A stretch of 64,000 nt of DNA. It comes from Corynebacterium epidermidicanis. Lineage in GTDB: Bacteria > Actinomycetota > Actinomycetes > Mycobacteriales > Mycobacteriaceae. Made by a program: the position numbers and the translations under genes. The stretch spans positions 2,480,001-2,544,000 of the forward strand of contig NZ_CP011541.1 of assembly GCF_001021025.1 (NCBI RefSeq). The letters run 5' to 3'. Shown piece after piece: positions 10,613 to 19,466 of the stretch (within the stretch, counting starts at the first letter, position 1; every line of letters starts with the position of its first letter). A model generated the notes under the pieces. The model did no database searches, was not told where the DNA came from, and was given only the letters and a program-made list of their open reading frames with translations.

Positions 10613-11878
10613 TTACTTTATTGGTTCCAGGACTTCCTTGCCGACGAAAGGTCGCAGTGATTCCGGTACCAGCACCGAACCGTCAGCTTGCTGGTTATTT
10701 TCCAGGATGGCAACCAACCAGCGGGTGGTGGCTAACGTACCGTTCAGCGTGGCAGCAGTTTGTGCCTGACCGTTCTCGTCGCGGTAGCGGACACTCAGTC
10801 GACGCGCTTGGTAGGTGGTGCAGTTCGAGGTAGAGGTCAGTTCCCGGTACGTGTTTTGGGTTGGGATCCATGCCTCGGTGTCGAACTTGCGTGCTGCGGA
10901 GGACCCGAGATCGCCGCCGGCGACGTCGATAATGCGGTATGGCACCTCAACAGCGGAGAGCATGTCGCGTTCCATCTGCAACAACGCCTGGTGCTGCGCT
11001 TCGGCTTCCTCTGGCTTGCAGTAAACAAACATCTCCAGCTTGTCGAACTGGTGGACGCGCAAAATACCGCGGGTGTCCTTGCCGTAGGAACCTGCTTCTC
11101 GACGGAAGCAGCTGGACCAGCCCGCGTAGCGAATAGGACCATTGGCGAGGTCGATGATTTCGTCCTTGTGGTAGCCAGCCAACGCCACTTCGGAAGTACC
11201 TACCAGGAACAAGTCGTCCTTTTCCAGGTAGTAAACCTCGTCAGAGTGAGCACCGAGGAAGCCGGTTCCTTGCATGATTTCCGGGCGTACCAGCACTGGA
11301 GGGATCATCAGCTTGAAGCCGTTAGCGGTGGCTTTCTGTGCTGCAAGGTTCAGCATCGCCAGCTGCAACAGTGCGCCGTATCCTGTGAGGAAGTAGAAAC
11401 GGGAACCGGAGATCTTGGTGCCACGCTCGGTGTCGATCAGGCCGAGGGATTCGCCGAGTTCCAGGTGATCCTTTGGCTCGAAGTCGAACTTGGTTGGCTC
11501 GCCGACATGTTCCAGGACCACGAAGTCATCTTCGCCTCCCGGTGGCGCACCGACCACAACATTGTCGATCTTGAGCTGCAGCTCGTTGACGGCATCTTCG
11601 GCGGCCTTCTGGGCGGCATCAGCTTCCTTGACCTTGGCTTTGAGTTCTTCGGAGCCCTTAAGCAGTTCGGCACGCTCTTCAGGGGCTGCCTGACCGATCG
11701 TCTTACCGAAGGACTTTTGTTCCGAACGCAGCTGATCCGCGGCAAGGATCGCAGCACGGCGACGTTCATCTGCGGCGATGAGTTCATCGACTAGTCCTGG
11801 ATCCTCCCCTCGGGTCACCTGGGAGGCACGCACAACATCAGGATTTTCACGGAGGAATTTGAGATCAATCACGCTCAC
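10613..11878 (-). CDS. serS: Seryl-tRNA synthetase
   Basis: 421 residues, full family length. Charges tRNA-Ser with serine in the cytoplasm. An N-terminal coiled-coil arm (residues about 30-100, rich in E/K/A) is followed by the class II catalytic core: motif 2 around [15 protein letters not shown] and motif 3 near the C-terminus ([20 protein letters not shown]). The start is GTG at 11878 with AGGGGG seven bases upstream; a second GTG at 11872 would give the common [11 protein letters not shown]-terminus. First gene of the operon with plsC and the HAD phosphatase, divergent from the GntR regulator gene across about 100 bases. Confidence 0.97.
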   Translation of the reverse strand: MSVIDLKFLRENPDVVRASQVTRGEDPGLVDELIAADERRRAAILAADQLRSEQKSFGKTIGQAAPEERAELLKGSEELKAKVKEADAAQKAAEDAVNELQLKIDNVVVGAPPGGEDDFVVLEHVGEPTKFDFEPKDHLELGESLGLIDTERGTKISGSRFYFLTGYGALLQLAMLNLAAQKATANGFKLMIPPVLVRPEIMQGTGFLGAHSDEVYYLEKDDLFLVGTSEVALAGYHKDEIIDLANGPIRYAGWSSCFRREAGSYGKDTRGILRVHQFDKLEMFVYCKPEEAEAQHQALLQMERDMLSAVEVPYRIIDVAGGDLGSSAARKFDTEAWIPTQNTYRELTSTSNCTTYQARRLSVRYRDENGQAQTAATLNGTLATTRWLVAILENNQQADGSVLVPESLRPFVGKEVLEPIK

Positions 11879-11980
11879 CAGCCTACCCCCTGTCAGCTCA
11901 CAAGTGGCAACGGTTGGTATGTGACCAGTAACTCCCTTTCTCCCCTGCTGGTCATAACCAGCTAGCGTAGAGTTAAACGT

Positions 11981-12733
11981 ATGACTGCCTCAAGTGACGC
12001 TTACTCGCTTCCGGTGCGCGCGCTGAACGACGCCACCAAGCCCAAGCACGCCCAGCTGCGGGAAATCCTCGAAGAGTACTGCACCTCCACTTTGCAGGCA
12101 GGCGACATGCTCCCTGGTGAGCGCATCCTCGAAGATCACTTCGGAGTGTCTCGGATTACCGTTCGCCGTGCTATCGGAGACCTCGTCGCAAGTGGAGTGC
12201 TCAAGCGAGCTAGGGGGAAAGGCACCTTCGTAGCTCCTTCTCCACTGGTCTCGCGACTGCACCTGGCTTCGTTTTCCCAGGAGATGGAAGCGCAGCAGCT
12301 CGCCTCGTCGTCGAAAATTCTGCTCTCCGCGCGGGCCTGCGCCCCGGAGGAAGTCTGTGTGTTCTTCGGCAGTGAGCCCTCCCGCTTCCACACGCATCTG
12401 CGCCGACTTCGGTTAGGCAATGGCCTGCCTTATGCCATCGACGACGCCTGGTACAACTCGGCTTACGTCCCTGACCTGCTCGAAAACGATGTGTATAACT
12501 CTGTGTACGCCATCCTCGGCACGGAATACGGCGTGCCCATCACCGATGCAATTCAGACTGCGACAGCCGTGGCCGCCGACGAGGAATGCGCCGCCCTTCT
12601 CGACGTGACCCCGGGCACCGCGCTGCTGAAGATTGTCCGCCAATCTCAATCGAATGGCCGACCTGTCGAGTGTTGCTCCTCTTTGTACCGAACGGATAGA
12701 TACACCCTAAAAACCCAAGTCACCCGCGCTTAA
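11981..12733 (+). CDS. farR: GntR-family regulator, HutC subfamily (FarR-like)
   Basis: 250 residues. Winged helix at about 20-85 ([20 protein letters not shown] is the recognition helix region) followed by a UTRA effector domain (about 105-245) ending in the typical [27 protein letters not shown] block. A TAGAGT hexamer lies 7-12 bases ahead of the ATG and no ribosome site is visible, so the transcript is probably leaderless. Position next to serS and upstream of a septum-formation gene, metallopeptidase and pheA matches, from memory, farR of C. glutamicum; the gene symbol rests on that synteny. Effector inferred only from family membership. Confidence 0.82.
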   Translation: MTASSDAYSLPVRALNDATKPKHAQLREILEEYCTSTLQAGDMLPGERILEDHFGVSRITVRRAIGDLVASGVLKRARGKGTFVAPSPLVSRLHLASFSQEMEAQQLASSSKILLSARACAPEEVCVFFGSEPSRFHTHLRRLRLGNGLPYAIDDAWYNSAYVPDLLENDVYNSVYAILGTEYGVPITDAIQTATAVAADEECAALLDVTPGTALLKIVRQSQSNGRPVECCSSLYRTDRYTLKTQVTRA

Positions 12734-12782
12734 GGGGGTCGGTGTATGCCGATTGAAGAGCAGTTAGGCACAATTGGAACCA

Positions 12783-13778
12783 ATGAGTAGGAATAAGTCT
12801 TGGCGTAGTTCGGTCGCCGTGCGCACCTGTTTGGTGGCTGCACTGGCGGCTTCTTCCGGCATGATTGGTTATGAATGGGCCGGTGGTCAAGAACCTGAGT
12901 TGGCCCCGTCCTCCCCTACCCACGCCTCTACGCAAAAGTCTGCTCTAGCAGCCGCTCCTTTTACGACTGCCGATACTGGATCCTGCTTGACATGGGACAT
13001 TAACCCAGATGGCAGCTTCGCCAACTTCGGCCAAACGGACTGCGCCAGTGAGCATCGCTTTGAGGTTTCTTCTCGCGAAAACTTGGCGGCCTACCCTTCG
13101 TCGGAATTCGGTCCGAATGCACCGGCGCCCGATTTGACCAGACAAGCTCAGCTGCGCGAAGAGCTATGTAAAGGCCCGACCACGGAATACCTTGGCGGCC
13201 GGTTTGATCCGCTGGGCCGTTACTCCATTGCGCCGATTTTGCCTCCTCGGGAAGCGTGGGCTGCCGGAGATCGCACCATGCTGTGTGGTGTGCAGGTCTC
13301 GGACACCAATGGGGTGCCTACCATTACGAAGGGCAAGGTCAACGATCAAGACCAGTCGCGCGTCTCCCAGGCGGGCGAGTGCATCGCTATCGATGCCTCC
13401 GGCGCATCACGCACGGTGGACTGCGGCACGGACCACCAATTCGAGGTGACTAAGGTCATCAACCTCGAGGAAGTTTTCCCTGATAAGGTTCCCACGGTTG
13501 AAGAGCAGGATGGCTACCTGCAGAAGCAGTGCACACAGGCGGCTTTGGACTACCTCGGTGGCGATGACGCACTCTACAACTCCACCCTGCAGGCGTTTTG
13601 GTCGACGGTCCCTACGAATTCCTGGATCGGTGGCTCGCATACCGTGAACTGTTCACTCTTTAAAGCATCGCGCGATGGCAAGCTTTCCACGCTCAAGGGC
13701 TCCGCGAAGGGAGCGTTCACCATCGATGGCGCGGCCCCACCACCGCAGCCGACTCGAAACCCGCTCCGGAAGCCATGA
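12783..13778 (+). CDS. Septum formation family secreted/membrane protein
   Basis: 331 residues from ATG 12783; a TTG at 12774 would add three residues. One N-terminal hydrophobic segment (residues about 13-30) acts as signal anchor, so the rest is outside the membrane. Two related cysteine-containing modules follow: CLTWDINPDG...DCASEHRFEV and CIAIDASGASRTVDCGTDHQFEV, each with the C-H-x-FEV pattern of the septum-formation domain (Pfam Septum_form). A Pro-rich tail ends the protein. The ATG of the downstream metallopeptidase overlaps its TGA, so the two are translationally coupled. Role in division or envelope is inferred from the family name; biochemical activity unknown. Confidence 0.82.
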   Translation: MSRNKSWRSSVAVRTCLVAALAASSGMIGYEWAGGQEPELAPSSPTHASTQKSALAAAPFTTADTGSCLTWDINPDGSFANFGQTDCASEHRFEVSSRENLAAYPSSEFGPNAPAPDLTRQAQLREELCKGPTTEYLGGRFDPLGRYSIAPILPPREAWAAGDRTMLCGVQVSDTNGVPTITKGKVNDQDQSRVSQAGECIAIDASGASRTVDCGTDHQFEVTKVINLEEVFPDKVPTVEEQDGYLQKQCTQAALDYLGGDDALYNSTLQAFWSTVPTNSWIGGSHTVNCSLFKASRDGKLSTLKGSAKGAFTIDGAAPPPQPTRNPLRKP

Positions 13779-14122
13779 TTGAGGTCTCCGAAGAACGCTT
13801 TGAGGAGCTGGTCGAGGGCGGTTTCGATCTCATCCCCGAACCGTTTTTGAACCACCTCCGCAACACCGTCGTTCTCATCGAAGACTTCCACCCATCCGGC
13901 CCCTTTGTATTGGGTTTATACGAGGGTGTGGCGTTACCCGACCGGACGTTCGACTTTTCCGGACACCTCCCCGACACGATCACCATCTACCGGGGCGCCC
14001 TCTGCCAATACTGTTCTACCGAAGAGGAACTCGTCCAGCAGGTGGCGATCACCGTCGTGCACGAAGTTGGCCACTACTTCGGATTGGATGACGACGAGCT
14101 TCACAACCTGGGGTGGGGCTAA
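13775..14122 (+). CDS. Small zinc metallopeptidase family protein (zincin-like)
   Basis: 115 residues. The motif HEVGHYFGLDDDEL near the C-terminus is the HExxHxxGxxD zinc site, with the two histidines, the catalytic glutamate and the third ligand aspartate all present. The fold is the small actinobacterial minimal gluzincin/metzincin-type family (DUF3052-like neighbours are not seen). No signal peptide, so cytosolic or exported by another route. Starts at the ATGA overlap with the septum-formation gene; its stop overlaps the stop of the convergent histidine phosphatase gene by four bases. Substrate unknown. Confidence 0.85.
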   Translation: MIEVSEERFEELVEGGFDLIPEPFLNHLRNTVVLIEDFHPSGPFVLGLYEGVALPDRTFDFSGHLPDTITIYRGALCQYCSTEEELVQQVAITVVHEVGHYFGLDDDELHNLGWG

Positions 14123-14778
14123 ATCTGCTGGTCGGTGTCGGCCCACCGCTCGAGCGTCCACTGCCCAAACGGAGCTTCGCCCGGGCGCAAGATGACGAAA
14201 CGGCAGTTGGGCAGGTAGGCACCGAAGGCGAAGTCCGGGTCAACATCGGTGGCGTGTGTGGACACCGTACGGATTGCCGCGCCGTGAGATACGACGATGC
14301 AATCACGCTCCGCTAGAACGGGGATTAAGGACTCCAGTACTGGCTGGTAGCGAGCCAAAACTTCTAAGTAGTTCTCCCCTTCCGGCAGCCGTGCCTTTTC
14401 GTCGCCGTACAGCCAGCCATGGAAGGCTTGCGTGTACGTGGCGGCAGCTTCCTCGCCTTGTTGGCCTTCCATTGTTCCGGCGAAAATCTCGTGGATCCCG
14501 GTTCGGACGTCGATAGGCGTGCTGCCTTGAGCCAGGCCTAGGGCGACGTCGTAGGCGGCAGCGATGGCGACGGCGGTTTGTTGCGCGCGGATCGCGATGC
14601 TACTGACAATGTACGGAGCTGGGGCAATGCCGGTGAGCCCAACGAGATCTTCGCCAACAGCGGCGGCCTGTGAGCGCCCGAGGTCGGTTAGTTCGGCGCC
14701 GGGCGGGCGGGTGTCGAGTGTCCGCCGCTGGTTGTTGTAGGTCTGCCCGTGGCGGAGGAGGATGAGTCGGCCGGTCAT
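14119..14778 (-). CDS. Histidine phosphatase family protein (phosphoglycerate mutase-like)
   Basis: 219 residues. The N-terminal LLRHGQT motif carries the phospho-accepting histidine; a second histidine appears in VVSHGAAIRT, which is the classical RHG/second-His pair of branch-1 histidine phosphatases. An acid/base glutamate is in the IHEIFAGTMEG block. Likely a cytosolic broad-specificity phosphatase rather than the glycolytic mutase, since the insertion regions of GpmA are missing. The start ATG overlaps the pheA stop by four bases, so it is cotranscribed with and coupled to pheA. Confidence 0.88.
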   Translation of the reverse strand: MTGRLILLRHGQTYNNQRRTLDTRPPGAELTDLGRSQAAAVGEDLVGLTGIAPAPYIVSSIAIRAQQTAVAIAAAYDVALGLAQGSTPIDVRTGIHEIFAGTMEGQQGEEAAATYTQAFHGWLYGDEKARLPEGENYLEVLARYQPVLESLIPVLAERDCIVVSHGAAIRTVSTHATDVDPDFAFGAYLPNCRFVILRPGEAPFGQWTLERWADTDQQI

Positions 14779-15683
14779 GCTGGTTCTCCTGTCTGAAGGC
14801 GACGAATGAAGGCGTCGGCTGCGGCAAGCCGGGCCCTAGAATCGCATCCATTATCCCCTACTTGTGACGTGGCGGCAGGCCAGGAGCCAAGGAAGATCAG
14901 TTGCTCGGCGTGGAGGTAGAGGGCGCGGATTGCTTCGGCGACTGTGGTGTCGTCGATATGTCCGTGCAGGTCAGCAAAGAACCGGTAGGTGCCAAAGCTG
15001 GATTTGGTGGGTCGGGATTCGATTCGACTGAGATCCACGCCACGTACCGCAAATTCGTTGAGTGCCCGCACCAGCGACCCCGGCTCGTTCGGCAGCGTGA
15101 AGGCGACGGAAGTACGGTCGGATCCGGTGCGTTGTGGTGGCCGCCCGGCGAGCCCCACCCGCACGAACCTGGTGCGTGCGCCCTTGTGGTCCGCGACTTC
15201 GGCAGCGAGCGTGCGCAGCCCGTACATTTCTACCGCCCGGGCGGGGGCCGCTGCCACGTCTGCTTCGCCTTCGGCCACCATGCGCGCCGCGTCCGCGTTT
15301 GAAGATGCCGGCACGAACCGTACCCCCGGCATATTTTCTTTCACCCAGCCCTGCACCTGTTGCCACGCCACGGGATGCGTCACGAACGTCTCCGACACAC
15401 CTGTGAACGACGGGCGAACCGCGATGGAAAAGGCCACGTCAAGGTCAATTTCGGCGTAGATCTGAAGGCCCTCGGTAGCGGCCAACGCATCGAAGGTTGG
15501 CGTGACAGGGCCGTCCACGGAGTTCTCGATTGCAACTACTGCGAATTCGGCCTCACGCGTCTGCACGCAAGCAAGCGCTGCGGCTGGTGACGACACCGGG
15601 ATCAACGTGGCGCCGGGAACAAGGCGCGTCGCGGCGGCTTCGGTGAACGTGCCCTGGGGGCCGAGGAAGGCTACGGTGCTCAT
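14775..15683 (-). CDS. pheA: Prephenate dehydratase
   Basis: 302 residues. Converts prephenate to phenylpyruvate, the committed step to phenylalanine. The catalytic domain (1-180) starts with the typical FLGPQGTFTEAAA and contains the TRF motif (GARTRFVRVG) with the catalytic threonine. A C-terminal ACT domain (about 195-275) carries GSLVRALNEFAVRGVDLSRI and the ESRP motif used for allosteric phenylalanine binding, so feedback inhibition is expected. No chorismate mutase domain is fused, as usual in actinobacteria. First gene of the pheA-phosphatase pair, divergent from the amidase gene. Confidence 0.95.
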   Translation of the reverse strand: MSTVAFLGPQGTFTEAAATRLVPGATLIPVSSPAAALACVQTREAEFAVVAIENSVDGPVTPTFDALAATEGLQIYAEIDLDVAFSIAVRPSFTGVSETFVTHPVAWQQVQGWVKENMPGVRFVPASSNADAARMVAEGEADVAAAPARAVEMYGLRTLAAEVADHKGARTRFVRVGLAGRPPQRTGSDRTSVAFTLPNEPGSLVRALNEFAVRGVDLSRIESRPTKSSFGTYRFFADLHGHIDDTTVAEAIRALYLHAEQLIFLGSWPAATSQVGDNGCDSRARLAAADAFIRRLQTGEPA

Positions 15684-15720
15684 GGCTCCACCCTAATGCC
15701 CACACACTAAAGTTGAGTGC

Positions 15721-16857
15721 ATGTTGCGCGACCAGCTTGAGGAGTTCTTCGACGCCGCCCTGGGCGAGCCGGCCTTCGCGCACCTCGCACCCGAGCTTGC
15801 TTTTCGACGCCTATCTGCTGGCCTCCCGTCCGGCAGGCTTTCCGGGCTGTTGCTTCCCATCAAGGATCTGACTCCGGTTGCGGGCATGCCATGCTCCTAT
15901 GGATCAGCCTCCCGGGTCGTTTGGCAGGAGTCCGACCCGATTGTGTTAGAGCTGGAGCGACAGGGCGCCGTGATCGTCGGCAAGACGGCAACATCCGAGC
16001 TGGGCATGACTGCCTACACCGAGCCGGTGGGGCTTCCCGCGCCCTCGTGGCAAGGCCACACCCCGGGCGGTTCTTCTGGTGGCGCCGCGGTGGCAGTGGC
16101 ATCGGGGCTGGTCCGGATTGCCCACGGCTCCGACGGTGGCGGTTCCCTTCGTGTCCCCGCTGCTGCGTGCGGGGTAGTGGGTTATAAACCGCCGCACAAC
16201 TCGGCCGGTGGGAAGCTAACCGCGCAGGGTTTCATCTCTCGGACCGTAGCTGACCAGGCATTCATCCACGATCTCCCCTTAGCACCTTTGGGCCGCCCGC
16301 TCCGGGTGGGCGTGTTGCTCACGCCCCTGCATGGCTCGGGTTCGGTGTCCCCTGCCTGGCGATCCGCCGCCATTGCAGCCGCGGATGCACTTTCAGACCT
16401 GGGACATTCCGTGGTGGAAGTCGCCCCGGCATACGGCCCGGAACCTTTCGAGGCATTCTCCGATGTGCTCGCTGGCATGTGCCGCCGCATCACCGGATCG
16501 GCTTCCCCAATCGTGTCCTGGTTGCGCGCCCGTGGCCTGGCATTACCCGAAGCTCGACACGCGGAGGCCCTCGCCGTGTTCGAATCGGTTCCTGCCCAAG
16601 TCCTTCACGCTTGGCCTTTCGACGTCCTCCTCACGCCCACTCTGGCCTTCGACCCGCCCTCGGTCGGCTACTTTTCCTCGCTGGCCCCGGCGGACGACTT
16701 CGCCGAACAAACCCGCTGGACTCCGTGGGCTACGTTGTGCAATATCACCGGCTGGGCTGGCATCTCGATCCCCTTCGGCGGGCGATCGGTACACCTCTCC
16801 GCGCTCCGCTCCTCTCCTGCTGAGCTGCTGACTTTGGCCGCGGAGTTGGGTGCATGA
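15721..16857 (+). CDS. Amidase (amidase signature family)
   Basis: 378 residues, short for the family (usually 450-500). The Ser-cisSer-Lys triad is recognisable: Lys in LLPIKDLTPV, the Gly/Ser-rich signature GGSSGGAAVAVASG, and the nucleophile serine in DGGGSLRVPA. Hydrolyses an amide bond of a small molecule; substrate not predictable. The C-terminal third is compact compared with GatA, so tRNA-dependent amidotransferase function is unlikely. ATG at 15721, divergent from pheA with 37 bases between; its stop overlaps the CPBP gene start by four bases. Confidence 0.85.
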   Translation: MLRDQLEEFFDAALGEPAFAHLAPELAFRRLSAGLPSGRLSGLLLPIKDLTPVAGMPCSYGSASRVVWQESDPIVLELERQGAVIVGKTATSELGMTAYTEPVGLPAPSWQGHTPGGSSGGAAVAVASGLVRIAHGSDGGGSLRVPAAACGVVGYKPPHNSAGGKLTAQGFISRTVADQAFIHDLPLAPLGRPLRVGVLLTPLHGSGSVSPAWRSAAIAAADALSDLGHSVVEVAPAYGPEPFEAFSDVLAGMCRRITGSASPIVSWLRARGLALPEARHAEALAVFESVPAQVLHAWPFDVLLTPTLAFDPPSVGYFSSLAPADDFAEQTRWTPWATLCNITGWAGISIPFGGRSVHLSALRSSPAELLTLAAELGA

Positions 16858-17582
16858 GCTTATCGACGCACCGCCTTCGGCTAGAAATCCTCCTGGTCCT
16901 CACGCTCACCTTTGGCATGTCCGGCGTCCGATCTTTGCTGCGCCTGGTGGACTCGCTGACCCGCGGGCCTCTGAACTCGCAGACCACCACGTTGTATCAG
17001 CCCTCGGCCGCGTCAGCGTGGCTGGACGCCTCCCTGCAGCTCTGCTCTGCCCTAGTGCTTGTTGCCTGGGGCTGCCTGGGAGTGTTTCTGCTGGCCGGGG
17101 ACCGAATTTTCTTGGCGCGCTACCGGTGGCGAGACTGGCTGCCCGGTGCTGGGTTGGCAGCTTTGATTGGGCTACCGGGACTTGCGCTGTACGTCGGCGC
17201 GGTAGCGTTTGGCTTTTCCAAGGAGGTAGTGCCATCCGCTTTGGAGGGCTGGTGGGCCCCGTTGGTGCTGTTGGTCTGGGCTTTTGCTAATGCGTTTGGC
17301 GAAGAGTTCATTGTGGTCGGCTGGCTCCAAACACGCCTCGAAGCGCTCGGGCTTTCTCCGTGGGCCGTTTTGGCCTGCTCCGCAGTCTTGCGAGGCTCCT
17401 ACCACCTCTACCAGGGCATCTCCGCCGGTTTCGGCAACATCATCATGGGGCTACTCTTCGGATTCTACTTCCAGCGCACCAGGCGCGTCTGGCCTCTCGT
17501 GCTGGCGCACTTCCTCATCGACGCTGTGGCGTTTGTCGGGTATCAGGCTATTGGTGGGTTGGAAATTCCGCGGTTGAGGTAG
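16854..17582 (+). CDS. CPBP family intramembrane glutamic endopeptidase
   Basis: 242 residues with about six to seven membrane segments. The family motifs are visible in order: EEFIVVGWLQTRL (motif 1, EExxxxxxR type), the histidine region GSYHLYQG (motif 2), and LAHFLIDAV (motif 3). These supply the catalytic glutamate and histidines of CAAX-protease/bacteriocin-processing enzymes (Abi/Rce1 type) in the cytoplasmic membrane. Coupled to the amidase by an ATGA overlap. Substrate unknown; many family members process peptides or confer self-immunity to bacteriocins. Confidence 0.85.
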   Translation: MSLSTHRLRLEILLVLTLTFGMSGVRSLLRLVDSLTRGPLNSQTTTLYQPSAASAWLDASLQLCSALVLVAWGCLGVFLLAGDRIFLARYRWRDWLPGAGLAALIGLPGLALYVGAVAFGFSKEVVPSALEGWWAPLVLLVWAFANAFGEEFIVVGWLQTRLEALGLSPWAVLACSAVLRGSYHLYQGISAGFGNIIMGLLFGFYFQRTRRVWPLVLAHFLIDAVAFVGYQAIGGLEIPRLR

Positions 17583-17613
17583 GGGTATGTTGTGTCGCCG
17601 GCTTCTCGCCCGC

Positions 17614-17668
17614 TTGACAATATATCGCTTTTCGATAGTATCGTTATTCAATACATCGAATAACGATA
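17614..17668 (+). promoter_or_regulatory. Promoter and palindromic operator of the DUF2975/HTH/S41 operon
   Basis: A TTGACA -35 box (17614-17619) and TAGTAT -10 box (17636-17641) are separated by 16 bases. Overlapping and following the -10 is an 11-bp perfect inverted repeat, TATCGTTATTC at 17639-17649 and its complement at 17658-17668, with an 8-base spacer. A shorter TATCG/CGATA palindrome (17623-17637) lies inside the promoter spacer. This layout fits repression by the small HTH protein encoded in the same operon (inference). Confidence 0.75.
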
Positions 17669-17685
17669 TGCCAAGGAGGCAACTA

Positions 17686-18225
17686 GTGACCAAGAACCTT
17701 CGCCGCGACATCTACTCGGGCTACTTCGGCTTCGGTTTCATCCTGCTTATGCTCGCGATCAGCGTCTTTCGTCTCATCGCCAAACACACTTTTACGTCCC
17801 CCATCGGCTTGCTGATGCACGAGGTCAACAGCATGCATATCCCGATTTCGGCACTGAACACAGGGCAAACCAACATCGTGCTGACCGCGTTCATCATCAA
17901 GACCATTGCTACCGTCTTCATTTGCATCTCGCTGCTACTTGCTTGCCGATACTTCCTCCGTGGCGACTTCTTCATCCCGGCCAACGTGCGCTACTTCAAG
18001 ATCGCCAGCTGGTCTGCATTCGCCTACATCTGCGGGCAGTTCATCGAAGGCATGGCCAATAACTGGGTTTCCGCCACCGAAGGCATCGAACACAACGCAC
18101 TTCCTAACGGCGTCGACGACCCTACATTCATCCCCCTGTACATCCTGTTCATGGTGCTATCTATGACCTCCATCGCCATCACCCGCGCCGTCAAACTCCA
18201 AGAGGACCAGGAGGGGCTCATCTAA
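17686..18225 (+). CDS. DUF2975 domain membrane protein
   Basis: About 179 residues from GTG 17686, chosen because AAGGAGG lies six bases upstream; the open frame extends back to 17587 but through the promoter. Four hydrophobic segments are visible (roughly residues 14-31, 60-85, 100-120 and 145-165), which is the topology of DUF2975 proteins. Such proteins are regularly encoded directly upstream of a small YozG-like Cro/XRE regulator, exactly as here (next ATG follows the TAA with no gap). Function unknown; it may sense a membrane signal for the regulator. Confidence 0.8.
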   Translation: MTKNLRRDIYSGYFGFGFILLMLAISVFRLIAKHTFTSPIGLLMHEVNSMHIPISALNTGQTNIVLTAFIIKTIATVFICISLLLACRYFLRGDFFIPANVRYFKIASWSAFAYICGQFIEGMANNWVSATEGIEHNALPNGVDDPTFIPLYILFMVLSMTSIAITRAVKLQEDQEGLI

Positions 18226-18426
18226 ATGGAAGTCCGCTGCCACCTCGACCGCATCCTTGAAGAAAAAGGCATGACCCTCGCCGAACTCGCCAAGCTTGTC
18301 GACGTCACGCCCGTAAACCTATCCGTCCTAAAAAACAACCGCGCCAAGGCCGTCCGCTTTTCCACCCTCGTTGGGCTCTGCGATGCACTTGGCTGCCAAC
18401 CAGGAGACCTGTTCAGTGTTTCGTAA
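18226..18426 (+). CDS. Small XRE/Cro-type helix-turn-helix regulator (YozG-like)
   Basis: 66 residues, almost entirely one HTH_26-type domain: LDRILEEKGMTLAELAKLVDVTPVNLSVLKNNRAKAVRFSTLVGLCDALGCQPGDLF. This is the standard partner of DUF2975 proteins. It starts immediately after the stop of the DUF2975 gene, and its end overlaps the likely start of the S41 peptidase gene by 11 bases. The perfect palindrome at the operon promoter is the probable target, giving autoregulation (inference). Confidence 0.9.
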   Translation: MEVRCHLDRILEEKGMTLAELAKLVDVTPVNLSVLKNNRAKAVRFSTLVGLCDALGCQPGDLFSVS

Positions 18427-19378
18427 GGTCCTTTTGCCCCTTTTTGCCACTTTCGTGATCGCTACCTGCGTTGCAGGCTACGTCTACGGCCCTCCGATGT
18501 CCGCCATGTTCTTAGGCAAGCCCTACTACCTGGTCAAACCTTCCCCACGGAAGTACGCCTCGGACGCTCTCACGATCATGGAGACCATGGGAATTCACGG
18601 CGCGTCTGACGACTTCAACGAGGCGAAGAAGCAAGTCAAGAATCAAGCCAAATCTGCCGACAGCTATGCGGACACCCACGAAGCGCTCCGGGCTGCGATC
18701 AAGACCGCCGGTGGCAAGCACTCCAACCTCATTTCACCCGAGGACAATGTGCCGGGCACGAAGGAGAATACTGAGATGCCGCACGTCGAAAAACGCGGCG
18801 GGGTTGCGGTGGCGAAAGTTCCCGAAGTCGCGCAAGGCCCCATTGCTCAGGAATACGCCGACACGCTGAGCGCAGGAATCAAGGAGCACGCCCGATGCGG
18901 CGCTGTCGTAGATCTTCGAGGCAATGGTGGTGGTGACATGGGCCCGATGCTCGCAGGGCTGTCCCCACTGCTTCCGGATGGCACCGCGCTGGAGTTCGTG
19001 ACCCCGCATAACACCTCACCTGTCACCATCAACGGCAACTCTGTCAAAGGTGGTGGCAGCCCGGTCACCACGTCTGGAGGAAAGCTCAATGTGCCGGTCG
19101 CGGTGCTGGTAGACGGCGAAACAGCATCGTCCGGAGAGGCTACATTGCTGTCCTTCCGAGGCCTGGACAACTCACGCAGTTTCGGAAAGCCCAGCGCCGG
19201 GTATGCCTCCGCTAACGTCATGATCGATCTTCCCGACGGGGCGGGCCTCATGCTCACGACTGCGAAAGATCGCGACCGCACTGGCGCCGAATACATGGAC
19301 GACCCGGTAGTCCCGGACGTCACTACGGACGACGCTCTCGAGGCTGCCCTAGCCTGGCTAGCCGAGCAGGGATGCTAG
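18416..19378 (+). CDS. S41 family (C-terminal processing type) serine peptidase, membrane anchored
   Basis: About 320 residues from GTG 18416 (GGAG eight bases upstream); a longer frame opens at 18371 inside the HTH gene. Residues 1-25 form one hydrophobic anchor, so the enzyme faces outside. The catalytic region holds GAVVDLRGNGGGDMGPML, then VDGETASSGEATL with the nucleophile serine and SFGKPSAGYAS with the lysine-region typical of S41 enzymes. No PDZ domain is evident between the anchor and the core. Translationally coupled to the HTH gene. Substrate unknown; possibly a regulated envelope protease. Confidence 0.83.
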   Translation: MFRKVLLPLFATFVIATCVAGYVYGPPMSAMFLGKPYYLVKPSPRKYASDALTIMETMGIHGASDDFNEAKKQVKNQAKSADSYADTHEALRAAIKTAGGKHSNLISPEDNVPGTKENTEMPHVEKRGGVAVAKVPEVAQGPIAQEYADTLSAGIKEHARCGAVVDLRGNGGGDMGPMLAGLSPLLPDGTALEFVTPHNTSPVTINGNSVKGGGSPVTTSGGKLNVPVAVLVDGETASSGEATLLSFRGLDNSRSFGKPSAGYASANVMIDLPDGAGLMLTTAKDRDRTGAEYMDDPVVPDVTTDDALEAALAWLAEQGC

Positions 19379-19466
19379 ACGGCTTGGCCTGATCTACCCA
19401 ACCGTGAGTGGCAGGTAAATCCCCACCACCCGCCGCCATCTCAAGTGTCCGACTAAAATCCACCTC

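Noticed and set aside
10760..11794. 344-codon plus-strand frame opposite serS
   Set aside because: Antisense of a fully conserved synthetase; no recognisable domain.
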